A stretch of 26,864 nucleotides of DNA from IMG/VR virus record IMGVR_UViG_3300004151_000037, positions 1-26,864 of that record, one strand, 5' to 3'. The notes below the pieces were generated by a model, which was given only the letters and a program-made list of their open reading frames with translations, ran no database searches and was not told where the DNA came from. The translations under genes and the position numbers were made by a program. Below, in pieces: positions 14,276-22,277 of this stretch; positions within the stretch are counted from its first letter, which is position 1; each line of letters opens with the position of its first letter. This stretch comes from a virus.

Positions 14276-15456
14276 CAGTTGTACTCCTGTGCGGCTGCGG
14301 CGCGAGCCTCAGCATTGGCGATGATGGGATTGGTGGTGGGCTGAGGCTTGCGGCCATCGGGAAGCTCACCGAACTCGACGAGCTTCGGAAGGCTTCCGAG
14401 GATCTCCTCCAGTTCGGTGCGCACCGGATCGCCTTCGGCGAACGCGAGCTGACCGCTGGAGGACAGGGAGGTGAACAGCTTTCTGAACTTCGTGGCCAAG
14501 GCTGGCGAGAGACGTCCCTCGGCGATCGTCTGGTCCACCTTCTCGCCGAAGGCCTTCTCGTCGGCGGCGGCCCTCTGCTCGGCGAGCTTGCGGTTGGCTG
14601 CGTCCAGCTCGGACTGCACGCGGGCCAACTCGGCTGCCTGGGCATCCGGTGCGGCGGCTGGAGCGGGATCCGGAGCAGGAGGCGTCAGCGCTGCGGGAGC
14701 GGGATTGGCGGCGGCGGGAGCCGGGGTGGGTTCGGCGAAGGCGGGCGCGGCGCTGCCGTCGCTGGAGGTGTTGGCGGCGGGGTCGATGTTGCGAGGGATG
14801 TTGAGATCCTGCTCGATCTGCTTGATCTCCCAGTCCGGCAGGACTTTGTCGGCCGCTTCGACGCCATCCTTCTCGATCATCGCTTCGCGCTGGCGACGCA
14901 GGATCGATCCAAACGACTGGAGACGCCAAGCCAAGCGATTCAGCCATCCGCCCGTGACGGATCCCCAGTCGGTCGCCGCGCCGAAGGCGAGCGTGCCGTC
15001 GTCGGCCTCGGCGGAATCAGGGGCTTCGCCGAAGGCGAAACCGGGCTGCTCCTTCAGGGAAGGATTCCACGCGCCCAGAGCGCCAAGGTGGCGGAGCGAG
15101 CCGTCGCGGTTGAGCTTGGGAGAACTGTAGGTGTATTCTCCACGCTGGCAGGCCTCGCAGAAGGCGGGACTCAGGGTGTCGAGCTTGTACCAGGCGGCAC
15201 CATCCTCGCGCAACTCCACGTCCACGACGCTGCCGACGCGCGGGTCGTCGTGCTTGGGGTGGCCTGTCACCAGGGGCGGGACAGCCATCCCCGGGGCGAC
15301 CTGAGCCCTGACCTTGTCGACGTGTCTGGAAATGTCCTCGGACGTGAACGTGATCTTGTCGCCGCTCATCGAGGTGTGCGTTCCGGGATAGAGGCCCCTC
15401 ACCCATGGGTTGGCGGGGGTGATCGATTTCGGCGCTCGCTTGGTTGCGTTGGGCAT
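14275..15456 (-). CDS. Mu gpI-like prohead protease with C-terminal scaffold region (393 aa)
   Basis: Capsid maturation protease and scaffold of the Mu gpI type, first gene of the leftward late block. The protease half shows KITFTSEDISRHVDKV, VPPLVTGHPKHDDPRVGSVV, GEYTYSSPKLNRDGSLRHLG and LGALGAWNPSLKEQPGFAF, matching the family's 'GHP...' and 'lgaaltnnPal' phrases. Residues 225-275 are Pro/Ala-rich, then a heptad-like helix (AAELARVQSELDAANRKLAE), fitting a scaffold. In Mu the scaffold gpZ is made from an internal start; Met193 at 14880 is the only in-frame Met after residue 57 and would give 201 residues, though its ribosome site is weak. No good ribosome site precedes 15456. Confidence 0.9.
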   Translation of the reverse strand: MPNATKRAPKSITPANPWVRGLYPGTHTSMSGDKITFTSEDISRHVDKVRAQVAPGMAVPPLVTGHPKHDDPRVGSVVDVELREDGAAWYKLDTLSPAFCEACQRGEYTYSSPKLNRDGSLRHLGALGAWNPSLKEQPGFAFGEAPDSAEADDGTLAFGAATDWGSVTGGWLNRLAWRLQSFGSILRRQREAMIEKDGVEAADKVLPDWEIKQIEQDLNIPRNIDPAANTSSDGSAAPAFAEPTPAPAAANPAPAALTPPAPDPAPAAAPDAQAAELARVQSELDAANRKLAEQRAAADEKAFGEKVDQTIAEGRLSPALATKFRKLFTSLSSSGQLAFAEGDPVRTELEEILGSLPKLVEFGELPDGRKPQPTTNPIIANAEARAAAAQEYN

Positions 15457-15563
15457 GAACCAAATCTGGCGGATTGCAAGCGACCGGTATCACGACGGAA
15501 TCCATGACTCTGTCGTGGAGCGATACGTGATTCACGCCGGGGAGTCGAGGCCAGATTCTGACC
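15457..15563. promoter_or_regulatory. Divergent late control region
   Basis: The only intergenic space between the leftward protease/tail block and the rightward packaging block, so both late promoters should lie here or just inside the genes. AATCTGGC at 15463-15470 and its complement GCCAGATT at 15550-15557 stand exactly 6 bases from each start codon, giving the two genes matching leaders. A second, inner dyad is CACGAC 15491-15496 with GTCGTG 15512-15517. I see no convincing -35/-10 pair on either strand, as expected for promoters that need a Mor/C-type activator. Neither start has a well-placed ribosome site. Confidence 0.6.
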
Positions 15564-15863
15564 ATGTCCGACGCTACTCAAGCTAACGCCTCGCCCCGGT
15601 CCGTCAAAGAAATTTTCTTCCGGCAGATCGAAAAACTGGGAGTCTTCAGTGTGCTCGCGGTTTTGCTGATCATGTTCAGCCAGAGCACGGAAAAGCGCCA
15701 GGCCGAACAGCAGCGCATCGACCAGACGCGGTGGGAGCAACTGTTCGCGCAGTACAGGGAGGACGCCCAGGAATACCGCAAGACGATCGAGGCCTGCTGC
15801 CACGATCGTCTGATTCGCCTGGAAGAAGCCGAGTTGGAGCGCTCGCGCAGGGGTGACCGATGA
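15564..15863 (+). CDS. Small membrane protein with coiled coil, upstream of terminase (99 aa)
   Basis: The first gene of the rightward late block. Residues 24-41 (KLGVFSVLAVLLIMFSQS) form one membrane segment; the N-terminus is short and soluble, and residues 43-95 form a long charged helix. Mu-like phages often have a small protein with this design (DUF2730 type, Mu gp25/gp26 area) just before the terminase genes, and small holins of the BhlA kind also look like this. I cannot choose between them. The ATG follows CTGACC without a good ribosome site; its stop overlaps the next start as ATGA. Confidence 0.72.
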   Translation: MSDATQANASPRSVKEIFFRQIEKLGVFSVLAVLLIMFSQSTEKRQAEQQRIDQTRWEQLFAQYREDAQEYRKTIEACCHDRLIRLEEAELERSRRGDR

Positions 15864-16282
15864 CCAAGCGCGAAGCACTCTACGAAGAAGCGCGCCGCCT
15901 GTACGTGGTCTTCGAGATGACTCTGCGTGCGATCGCGGCGCGCCTGGGCGTCTCCGAGCGCACGCTGCAGCTGTGGGCGAACGACAACAGGGACGGCAAG
16001 GGAACCTGGAACGAGCAGAAGGCTGGCTTGGTCGACGGCAACGAAGCGTTCCACGCCGAGCTGATCTCGATCGCCACCGTGCTCACGCGCCAAGCGAAGG
16101 AGGAGCTCCTCGCCGGGCAGCTCGACTGCAAGCTGATCTCGAGCCTGGATCGCATCGTGAAGGCGGCGTTGAAGGTGCTCGAATACGAGAAGAAGAGCCC
16201 GCCCAAGCAGGCTCCGAAGACGCCGGAAGAGAAGCGGCAGGCGATCAGCGGGAAGATCCGCGAGACGCTGGGACTGCGATGA
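15860..16282 (+). CDS. Terminase small subunit, DUF1804-like (140 aa)
   Basis: Expected DNA-recognition subunit of the packaging motor. The N-terminal helix-turn-helix reads EEARRLYVVFEMTLRAIAAR followed by LGVSERTLQLWAND, the pattern of DUF1804 small terminases of B3-like transposable phages. The middle helix region (AELISIATVLTRQAKEELLA) is an oligomerisation candidate. The C-terminal tail is basic (KSPPKQAPKTPEEKRQAISG). It overlaps the membrane gene and the large terminase gene by ATGA, which supports both starts and the function. Confidence 0.82.
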   Translation: MTKREALYEEARRLYVVFEMTLRAIAARLGVSERTLQLWANDNRDGKGTWNEQKAGLVDGNEAFHAELISIATVLTRQAKEELLAGQLDCKLISSLDRIVKAALKVLEYEKKSPPKQAPKTPEEKRQAISGKIRETLGLR

Positions 16283-17928
16283 GCCGGGATGCGCGCAAAT
16301 CGTCGAGCGTATCGACGAAGGGTGCGGGGGGCAAGCCGCGCCAGAAGCAGCCGCCACCACTGAGGCGGCAGGCACTCAAGGCGTCGACACGTCTCAAGGC
16401 TCCGCGTGCGCCGGACGATGCCACCGTGATCGCACCAGGCGATGTCCTTGCGCCGTTTGCGGATCTCCTGCTTCCATACCAGGCGAAGTACCTGCGCGAC
16501 CGATCGCAGCTGAAAAAGTTCGTGAAGTCGCGCCGTATCGGCGGAACCTGGACCCAGTCGCTGGAAGACGTCCTCGATTGCGTGGACAAGCCTGGGCTGA
16601 AGGTCTGGTTCTCGTCATCCGACCTGGGCGCGGGCAAGGAATACCTCGACTACGTGTGCATGTGGGTGGGAGTCGCCAACCTCCTGGTGCAGACCATCGT
16701 CGTTCCCGAAAACAAGATCGGCACCGGCGATGTCACCCCGGATGCGATCGAGGTTGCCGATCCATCAGAAGCGACCGCCACAGTGGTGGAGTTCCACAAC
16801 GGCTCGAAGATCACGATCCTGTCCAGCAGCCCTGGATCATTCCGCTCCAAAGGCGGGAAGGTGGTGCTCGACGAGTTCGCGCACCATGGCCGGGACAGGG
16901 AGTTGTGGAAGGCTGCTCAACCTGTCGCTGGCGCGTGGGGGTATGACATCCGCATCCTGTCCACCCTCAATGGCATGGGAAACGCATTCTACAGGCTGGG
17001 CAATCCGGAGTTCGAGCGACGAGCGCCCGAGGAACTGGACGACGACGAAGTGAACGAGAACGCATCCGAGGGGTGGTCCGTCCATACAGTCACGATCGAC
17101 CAGGCTGTTGCCGAGGGGATGTACGACCGGGTGATGGGGCGTCCCACGACGGAACAGGAGCGGGCGCGCTACATCCGCAAGCTGCGCCGCCAGTGTCTCA
17201 CGCAGGAACAGTTCAACGAGGAGTTCCGCTGCATCCCCAATGATGAGGCGCACGCGTTCCTTGCCTATCCGCTCATCGAATCGGCTGAGCGCGAGGAAAT
17301 CCTTGGGCTCGACCAGGTCGTTGGGCCGCTGTACGTCGGCATGGACGTTGGACGCCAGCGCGACTTGTCGGTGATCTATGCCGCGGAGCTGGTAGGCCAG
17401 ACGCTGGTGACTCGCCGCCTGGTCGAGATGCACAAGGAGCGATTCGCCGATCAGAAGATGAAGCTGTGGGAGATCCTGTCGCATCGATGCTTCGTGCGAG
17501 CATCGATCGATGCCAATGGTATCGGGGCGGGATTGGCTGAAGACGCACAGGAATTCTTCGGCGTCCATCGGGTCGATGCTGTTGTCCCGACTGCAGCCAT
17601 CAACGACGCGCTGGCGACGAGGATCCTGCAAGAGTTCGAGGACGGCACCATCCAGATCCCCAGGCATGAGCGGCAGAAAGAAGGACTGCACGCAGTTCGA
17701 AAGACCGTCTCCATCACGAACAAGGCGCGCTACGACGCCAAGCACGATGATGAGAATGGCCATGCCGACCATTTCTGGGCGCTGGCTCACTGTATCGCCG
17801 CGGCACGCACGGGCGGGCAAGCTCCGGCGGATGCGATCTCCAGGAACCACGCCGATGTTCCATCGTCGATGTTCGGCGGGTCGATGATCTCGCAGGTTCA
17901 CCTCGATTCGTGGGCGAGCATGCGATGA
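16279..17928 (+). CDS. Terminase large subunit, Mu gp28-like (549 aa)
   Basis: DNA packaging ATPase and nuclease. The start at 16279 (MSRDARKSSS) overlaps the small subunit's stop as ATGA; the frame is open further upstream but antisense-like there. The ATPase half has the deviant Walker A KSRRIGGTW (residues 83-91), common in Mu-type terminases where an Arg replaces the usual Lys position, Walker B KVVLDEFAHH (194-203) and the coupling motif LSTLNG (228-233). The nuclease half has GMDVGRQRDLSVIY (Asp355), RASIDANGIG (Asp411) and GHADHFWALAH (Asp497), three acidic metal ligands of the RNase H fold. The first 45 residues are basic and probably disordered. All key residues appear present, so the enzyme is likely active. 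Confidence 0.95.
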   Translation: MSRDARKSSSVSTKGAGGKPRQKQPPPLRRQALKASTRLKAPRAPDDATVIAPGDVLAPFADLLLPYQAKYLRDRSQLKKFVKSRRIGGTWTQSLEDVLDCVDKPGLKVWFSSSDLGAGKEYLDYVCMWVGVANLLVQTIVVPENKIGTGDVTPDAIEVADPSEATATVVEFHNGSKITILSSSPGSFRSKGGKVVLDEFAHHGRDRELWKAAQPVAGAWGYDIRILSTLNGMGNAFYRLGNPEFERRAPEELDDDEVNENASEGWSVHTVTIDQAVAEGMYDRVMGRPTTEQERARYIRKLRRQCLTQEQFNEEFRCIPNDEAHAFLAYPLIESAEREEILGLDQVVGPLYVGMDVGRQRDLSVIYAAELVGQTLVTRRLVEMHKERFADQKMKLWEILSHRCFVRASIDANGIGAGLAEDAQEFFGVHRVDAVVPTAAINDALATRILQEFEDGTIQIPRHERQKEGLHAVRKTVSITNKARYDAKHDDENGHADHFWALAHCIAAARTGGQAPADAISRNHADVPSSMFGGSMISQVHLDSWASMR

Positions 17929-18410
17929 CAAATTCCGACCAATTCGATTCCGACGAACCGGAGGACCGAGAATCCATGTCCATGAACAGCTACAGCGATG
18001 CGCCCTATATCATTCCGGGCCTGCGTGTACGCAGGGTGAGTCCGACGGAACGCGTCCGCCGCAGAAGCGATGATGACAACGTGCTCCGACGCGCTGCCGA
18101 ACCGCCGGATCTTCGAGACCTTTCAAAGACTTTGAAATCCGTGACGATTGAGGGCGGACCGAGCGGGGTTGTGAGACGGAAATTGCGGGGTTTTGAGACA
18201 AAACACCCCCCATCCACCCCCGCGGCGGATGCAGCCCCGATCACCCCGGAAATCGCAATGCCGATTCCTGGCGTTCTGAGGGGGGTAGAAGCGGGCGAAG
18301 AATTCGGAGTCCCGGATACTCGAGCGGACCCCCTGTGGCGATTTTTAAAAGGAGATCTAAAGGGTTTCCGGCGGTCCGGCGATGCCGACTCGGGCGCGGG
18401 GGGTGTCTGA
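17925..18410 (+). CDS. Hypothetical protein between terminase and portal (161 aa)
   Basis: Not recognised. The start at 17925 (MTNSDQFDSDEPEDRESM) overlaps the terminase stop as ATGA and its stop overlaps the portal start as TGATG, which argues it is translated. The sequence is low in hydrophobic residues, with acidic N-terminus, an Arg-rich part (RVRRVSPTERVRRRSDDDN) and Pro/Ala-rich middle, so mostly disordered. In Mu, gp28 and gp29 are adjacent with no such gene. The DNA here has several C and A/T homopolymer runs unlike its neighbours. It may be a lineage-specific addition or a poorly constrained spacer gene. Confidence 0.6.
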   Translation: MTNSDQFDSDEPEDRESMSMNSYSDAPYIIPGLRVRRVSPTERVRRRSDDDNVLRRAAEPPDLRDLSKTLKSVTIEGGPSGVVRRKLRGFETKHPPSTPAADAAPITPEIAMPIPGVLRGVEAGEEFGVPDTRADPLWRFLKGDLKGFRRSGDADSGAGGV

Positions 18411-19960
18411 TGCCCCGAAAAACCCCCAAAAAGCCAGGAAAGACGACCGATAACGGCGTTTTGCCCCTCAATTGGCCCCAGGATGGCCCGGCATTCGCCG
18501 AATCACTGTCCTCGGAGAACGAATACCTCGGCCGAGAGATGACCGTGCAGGGGTTGCGCCTGGTCATGTCTGATCTGTACGGCCTACCCAACCCGGACCC
18601 AATCCTGCGTGCCGAAGGGAAGTCGCTCTCCACCTACCGGACGATGGTCGACGACCATCTGTCGTCGGTGATGAGCAAGCGTCTGGCAGCCGTGCAGGCT
18701 CGTCCCTGGACCATCGAGCGTGGACAGGCGTCGGAAAGTGACGCCGACCACTTGCGACAGATCGTGTCGCGTCTCCCCGTGCGCGACATCGTCGAGAACA
18801 TTCTCTCCGCCGTCGGCATGGGGTACTCGGTCCAGGAGGTGATCTGGGGTATCGATGACGGCTGGATCGTACCACTGCGGATCAAGGACCGCCCGCCCGA
18901 GCACTTCCGAATGGGAATGCGCGGCGAGGCGCGATTCCTGGACGAGGCAGGGCGCAACGACATAGTCCCTCCTCGCAAGCTCCTCATTACGCGCTACCGC
19001 GCCGACAGCGACAATCCATACGGAAGACCGGTCTTGTCGGAATGTTTCTGGCCGCTGGCGTTCAAGCGCGGTGGCCTGAAGTTCTGGATGCTGTTCTGCG
19101 ACAAGTTCGGGCTACCCAAGACGGTGGGCAAAGTGCCCGCCTCGATGGGCGATGCAGAGAAGCTCGACCTGCTGCTGAAGTTGGAAGCGATGGTGCGTTC
19201 CGCCGCCGCGGTGATCCCGGAGGGTACCAGCGTCACGCTGCTGGAGACGAAGGCTTCCGGCGAACTGCCATTTCCTGCTTTGGTGAAGCAGAGCGAATCG
19301 GCGATGAGCAAGGCATGGCTGGGGGAGGTGCTGTCCACCGACACGCAGAGTACGGGGGGCACGTACGGCGCCCAGGTTGCCGCCAATGAGGTTCGGGCTG
19401 ATATCGCCCTCAACGACGCCAACCTGGTCGAGTCCAGATTCGACGAGCTGTTCAAGTGGATCTGGGAGGTCAACGGTCTCACCGGTCCGATACCCCCGTT
19501 CCACATCCACATGCCGGAGGATCTCAAAGCCGGTCGCCTGGAGCGCGACAAGGGGCTCCATGATATCGGAGTACGATTCACCCCCAGCTATTTCCAGGAA
19601 GCCTACGGCCTGGCTCCGGAGCATATCGAGCGCATCGACAATGGGGTGGACGCGGGGTCCTCCGCGTCCTCGGGTGCGGGCGCTGCCGGTCCGGCCTTCG
19701 CCGAGCCGATCGAGGCAGACAATGGAGAGGGCGAGCTGGCGCACCTCCTCGAATCGATGGCACCCCAGGAGCTTCAAGGACAGATGGAACAGGCGATGAA
19801 GCCTCTTCTGGCGGCGATCGACCAGGCGGGATCGTTTGGTGAGATCGAAGACGTCCTGGACAAGCTGATCCCGGACCTTTCGTTCGAGCAGTTCCAGGCG
19901 GCCATGACCAAGTGCCTGCTCCTATCCGAAACCAAGGGGCGCATGGATGCCCATGGATGA
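18410..19960 (+). CDS. Portal protein, Mu gp29-like, DUF935 (516 aa)
   Basis: Dodecameric portal through which DNA enters and leaves the head. Family phrases in order: TVQGLRLVMSDLYGLPNPDP, STYRTMVDDHLSSVMSKRLA, VQARPWTIERG, AVGMGYSVQEVIWGIDDGWI, NPYGRPVLSECFWPLAFKRG, FWMLFCDKFGLPKTVGKVP and STDTQSTGGTYGAQVAANEV. The C-terminal 100 residues form the clip/crown extension (LAHLLESMAPQELQGQMEQA). Start at 18410 (MPRKTPKK) by TGATG overlap; an upstream in-frame GTG at 18335 lacks a ribosome site but cannot be excluded. The size agrees with DUF935 portals. Confidence 0.95.
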   Translation: MPRKTPKKPGKTTDNGVLPLNWPQDGPAFAESLSSENEYLGREMTVQGLRLVMSDLYGLPNPDPILRAEGKSLSTYRTMVDDHLSSVMSKRLAAVQARPWTIERGQASESDADHLRQIVSRLPVRDIVENILSAVGMGYSVQEVIWGIDDGWIVPLRIKDRPPEHFRMGMRGEARFLDEAGRNDIVPPRKLLITRYRADSDNPYGRPVLSECFWPLAFKRGGLKFWMLFCDKFGLPKTVGKVPASMGDAEKLDLLLKLEAMVRSAAAVIPEGTSVTLLETKASGELPFPALVKQSESAMSKAWLGEVLSTDTQSTGGTYGAQVAANEVRADIALNDANLVESRFDELFKWIWEVNGLTGPIPPFHIHMPEDLKAGRLERDKGLHDIGVRFTPSYFQEAYGLAPEHIERIDNGVDAGSSASSGAGAAGPAFAEPIEADNGEGELAHLLESMAPQELQGQMEQAMKPLLAAIDQAGSFGEIEDVLDKLIPDLSFEQFQAAMTKCLLLSETKGRMDAHG

Positions 19961-21308
19961 AGAGGCATTCCGTGCCCAGTTCAGGAAGTCGCCCCAGGAT
20001 GTCGTCGCCTTCTTCCAGCAGAAGGGGTTGCGGGGGCCTGACAAGCACTGGGACTGGAGCGATACGCTGCGCCATGCGCACGATCGCGCCTTCGTGGTGG
20101 CCAAAGCGACCAGCCTGGATCTGCTCACCGACATCAAGGGCTCGCTGAAGACGGCCCTCGAACAGGGCCAGAGCCTTGGAAGCTGGAAGAAGGGGCTCAT
20201 CCCCAAGCTGCAGGAGCAGGGATGGTGGGGCAAGCAGGAGGTGGTCAACCCGAAGACCGGCGAGAAGCAAGAGGCCCAGCTGGGCAGCCCGCGTCGGCTC
20301 AAAACTATCTACGAGACCAACATGCGGACCGCCTACGATGCGGGCAAATACGCCCGCATGATGGAGGTGGTCGACTCCATGCCCTACTGGACATACATCC
20401 TGGGGCATGTGAAGTATGCGCACCGCCCCGAGCACCAGGTGCTGGAGGGACTCACATTCCGCTACGACGACCCGTTCTGGCGGACGCACTATCCTAGGCA
20501 GGGATACGGCTGTCACTGCGGTGTACGCAACGAGGACGCCGCCGACGTGGAGCGGCGCACCGGCAAGCCGCTCGACCAGGCGCTCCTCAAGAGTTCGCCC
20601 GAGGATTACCAGACCAAGGTCGTCGAGGTGCAGGGAAAGCAGATCGAGGTCGTCGGATACCGTCCGCCTGGATCCAGCCTGTGGGTCTACCCGCAGCCGG
20701 GGTGGGACTACGCGCCGGGCGATTTCTCGTGGCGCACCAAGCAATTGCTGGCCGATCGCCTAGTGGATCTGCCGCAGGGTACGGTGCGTACGGCGTTCCT
20801 GGGATACCTCAACCAGGCGGTGCGAGACGATTTCCGCCAGTACGTGGATGTGATCCAGAATACCGGCATCACCCGCAACGAGGTACTGGCGGTTCGGATG
20901 CTCGACGGCGAGAGCGTCCAGGCGCTTGCCGCGCAGTCCTTCCAGATCTCCAAGACGGCAAAGCCCCAGCAGTTGACGCTCTCGACCCCGCTGCTGCTGG
21001 TCACAGACCGCCAGCTGCTTCACGCCATCCGCGACGCCAAGAAGGCGGCGGGGATCGCCATGCCGCGCGAGTTGCTACAGCAGCTGCCTGAGTTGCTGCA
21101 GGGCTACGAGCTGCGGTGGGATCTCAAGGGAGCGCTCCTGGCATTCTCGGAACCCTTCAGGGCGCCCGGCAAGATCCAGAAGCAACGTTGGAAGGTCGTC
21201 TTCACCCCGTGGAACGCGGGACAGGGGCGGTTGCAACTGCGGTTCACGACGGCGTCAATGGTCGGCCACGATGCCATCTCGAACGGGACGGCGAGGCTGC
21301 TGCCATGA
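19947..21308 (+). CDS. Mu gp30 (gpF)-like minor head / morphogenesis protein (453 aa)
   Basis: Minor head protein with the SPP1 gp7 fold, thought to attach to the portal inside the head. The start at 19947 (MPMDEEAF) has AAGGGG 7 bases upstream and overlaps the portal end; Met at 19953 is the alternative. Residues 115-190 hold the conserved core: RRLKTIYETNMRTAYDAGKY, YWTYILGHVKYAHRPEHQVL, FWRTHYPRQGYGCHCGVR, with the family's H...L-x-G and PP-x-GY-x-C-x-C pattern. A C-terminal extension (residues 250-450) includes YRPPGSSLWVYPQPGWDYAP, typical of the Mu/B3 version. It ends by ATGA with a small frame leading to gpG. Confidence 0.93.
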   Translation: MPMDEEAFRAQFRKSPQDVVAFFQQKGLRGPDKHWDWSDTLRHAHDRAFVVAKATSLDLLTDIKGSLKTALEQGQSLGSWKKGLIPKLQEQGWWGKQEVVNPKTGEKQEAQLGSPRRLKTIYETNMRTAYDAGKYARMMEVVDSMPYWTYILGHVKYAHRPEHQVLEGLTFRYDDPFWRTHYPRQGYGCHCGVRNEDAADVERRTGKPLDQALLKSSPEDYQTKVVEVQGKQIEVVGYRPPGSSLWVYPQPGWDYAPGDFSWRTKQLLADRLVDLPQGTVRTAFLGYLNQAVRDDFRQYVDVIQNTGITRNEVLAVRMLDGESVQALAAQSFQISKTAKPQQLTLSTPLLLVTDRQLLHAIRDAKKAAGIAMPRELLQQLPELLQGYELRWDLKGALLAFSEPFRAPGKIQKQRWKVVFTPWNAGQGRLQLRFTTASMVGHDAISNGTARLLP

Positions 21309-21466
21309 TCAAGGAAGTGGAGAAGTGCGCACCGGGCGGCTGGCAAATCCCGCCATACAGATCGCCGCATCGCTGCGAAGCAATCTCAAGTGGCCCACCC
21401 CTTCCACTAACACAAGTGCGCCACATCTCCACCTGCCACCAATCTACCTCCGGAGGCATGCCTTGA
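21305..21466 (+). CDS. Possible coupling peptide between gp30 and gpG (53 aa)
   Basis: A small frame starting at ATG 21305, which overlaps the gp30-like stop as ATGA, and ending at TGA 21464-21466, which overlaps the TTG start of gpG as TTGA. It fills the otherwise empty 154 bases between the genes. The sequence (MIKEVEKCAPGGWQIPPYRS onward) is not recognised and not obviously protein-like. It may exist mainly to carry ribosomes to gpG, or be chance. Confidence 0.35.
   Translation: MIKEVEKCAPGGWQIPPYRSPHRCEAISSGPPLPLTQVRHISTCHQSTSGGMP
21451..21456 (+). promoter_or_regulatory. Ribosome binding site fixing a TTG start
   Basis: CGGAGG with 6-base spacing to TTG at 21463. The nearer ATG (21458) is immediately closed by a stop, so the TTG is the useful start of gpG. 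Confidence 0.65.
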
Positions 21467-21948
21467 GCAACAGCGAACCCAAGATCGTCGTATCTGACAA
21501 GGATCTCCGGGTACGGCTGGAGCACATGCGCCAAGCAGCCGCAGACTGGACGCCGGTGACGAAGCCACTGTCCCACAAGCTGCGCAACTCAGTCGACGAG
21601 AACTTCGCCGCTGGTGGCCGCTACGACCGCGCAGGATCCATCACCGGCGGGACGAAGAAGTGGGAAGCCCGCCAGGATGGATCGCCCAGCTTCCTGCAGG
21701 AGAGCGGGGTGCTGCGCGGGTCCATCATGCCTGAACACACCACGGATGACGCGACCGTGTCGACCAACATGGAATACGCCGCTGAAAACAACTTCGGACG
21801 GGTCTTGGGAGAGCGCTCCAGCCTGATGACCAAGCGGCGCAAGCAGGCGGGAGGCAAGCCGGCCAGGCCATTCATGGTCGTCCAGGCCCAGGAGGTCGAG
21901 GAGGCCAAGCGCTTGGGGCGCAGGCACATCCTCGGGCGTGGAGCCTAG
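21463..21948 (+). CDS. Virion morphogenesis protein, Mu gpG (gp31)-like (161 aa)
   Basis: Head-tail morphogenesis protein of the Mu gpG family, last gene of the packaging block. The start is probably TTG at 21463 (SNSEPKIVVSDKDLR), since CGGAGG lies 6 bases upstream and homology-like sequence begins here; the ATG at 21458 is out of frame and stops after two codons. Family phrases: LEHMRQAAADWTPVTKPLSH, LRNSVDENFAAGGRYDRA, SFLQESGVLRGSIMPEH, AAENNFGR and KPARPFMVVQAQEVEEAKRL. A longer in-frame read from 21271 overlaps gp30 and looks non-coding. The stop TAG shares the palindrome CTAG with the stop of the opposing activator gene. Confidence 0.88.
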   Translation: MSNSEPKIVVSDKDLRVRLEHMRQAAADWTPVTKPLSHKLRNSVDENFAAGGRYDRAGSITGGTKKWEARQDGSPSFLQESGVLRGSIMPEHTTDDATVSTNMEYAAENNFGRVLGERSSLMTKRRKQAGGKPARPFMVVQAQEVEEAKRLGRRHILGRGA

Positions 21949-22277
21949 TCTACGATGAGGCTCAACTGCTCTAGGGCGGGGGTGCGAACCACAGACGATG
22001 TCCTCGAGGGCGTCGCGTTGATGAGACGCTCGATCGTGCGGACGGAGCAATCCAGTGCACGGGCGATCTCGTTGGAGTTCTTGCCGTCCCAGTACAGGCG
22101 GATGTATCGCAACATGTATGTGCGCGGGAACCGTGTCGGGAGCTCGAAACGGGTGCCCTTCAGCTGGCGCCAGACATCGGCTGCGACGCGTACACCATGG
22201 CGCTTGGCGATGGTGCGGAGACTTCCCGCAGGGAGGTCTTCCAGCGTCAATGTGTCCCAAGCGTTCGGCAGGCCCAT
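21945..22277 (-). CDS. Mor/C-family transcriptional activator (110 aa)
   Basis: Matches the Mor/C activators that switch on middle and late promoters in Mu. The dimerisation part reads GSLRTIAKRHGVRVAADVWR, then TRFELPTRFPRTYMLRYIRL and YWDGKNSNEIARALDCSVRT with IERLI, the family's helix-turn-helix (about 68-87) after the 'eFnG-x-N' turn, here YWDGKN. The last 22 residues are a variable tail. It is alone on the minus strand, convergent with gpG, and opposite in direction to the packaging genes. A TATATT box ends 6 bases before the ATG, so the mRNA would be nearly leaderless if it is the promoter; no ribosome site is visible. It is the likely activator of the divergent late region at 15457-15563. 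Confidence 0.85.
   Translation of the reverse strand: MGLPNAWDTLTLEDLPAGSLRTIAKRHGVRVAADVWRQLKGTRFELPTRFPRTYMLRYIRLYWDGKNSNEIARALDCSVRTIERLINATPSRTSSVVRTPALEQLSLIVD

Noticed and set aside
15853-16278. In-frame upstream extension of the large terminase
   Set aside because: The added 142 residues are arginine/alanine-rich and lie wholly over the small terminase gene in another frame; the ATGA start at 16279 is better.
21955-22275. Extension of the methylase upstream to restore its N-terminus
   Set aside because: The in-frame sequence is antisense to the Mor/C-like gene and shows no motif X or motif I; only FQGG near the dyad is loosely similar and probably chance.
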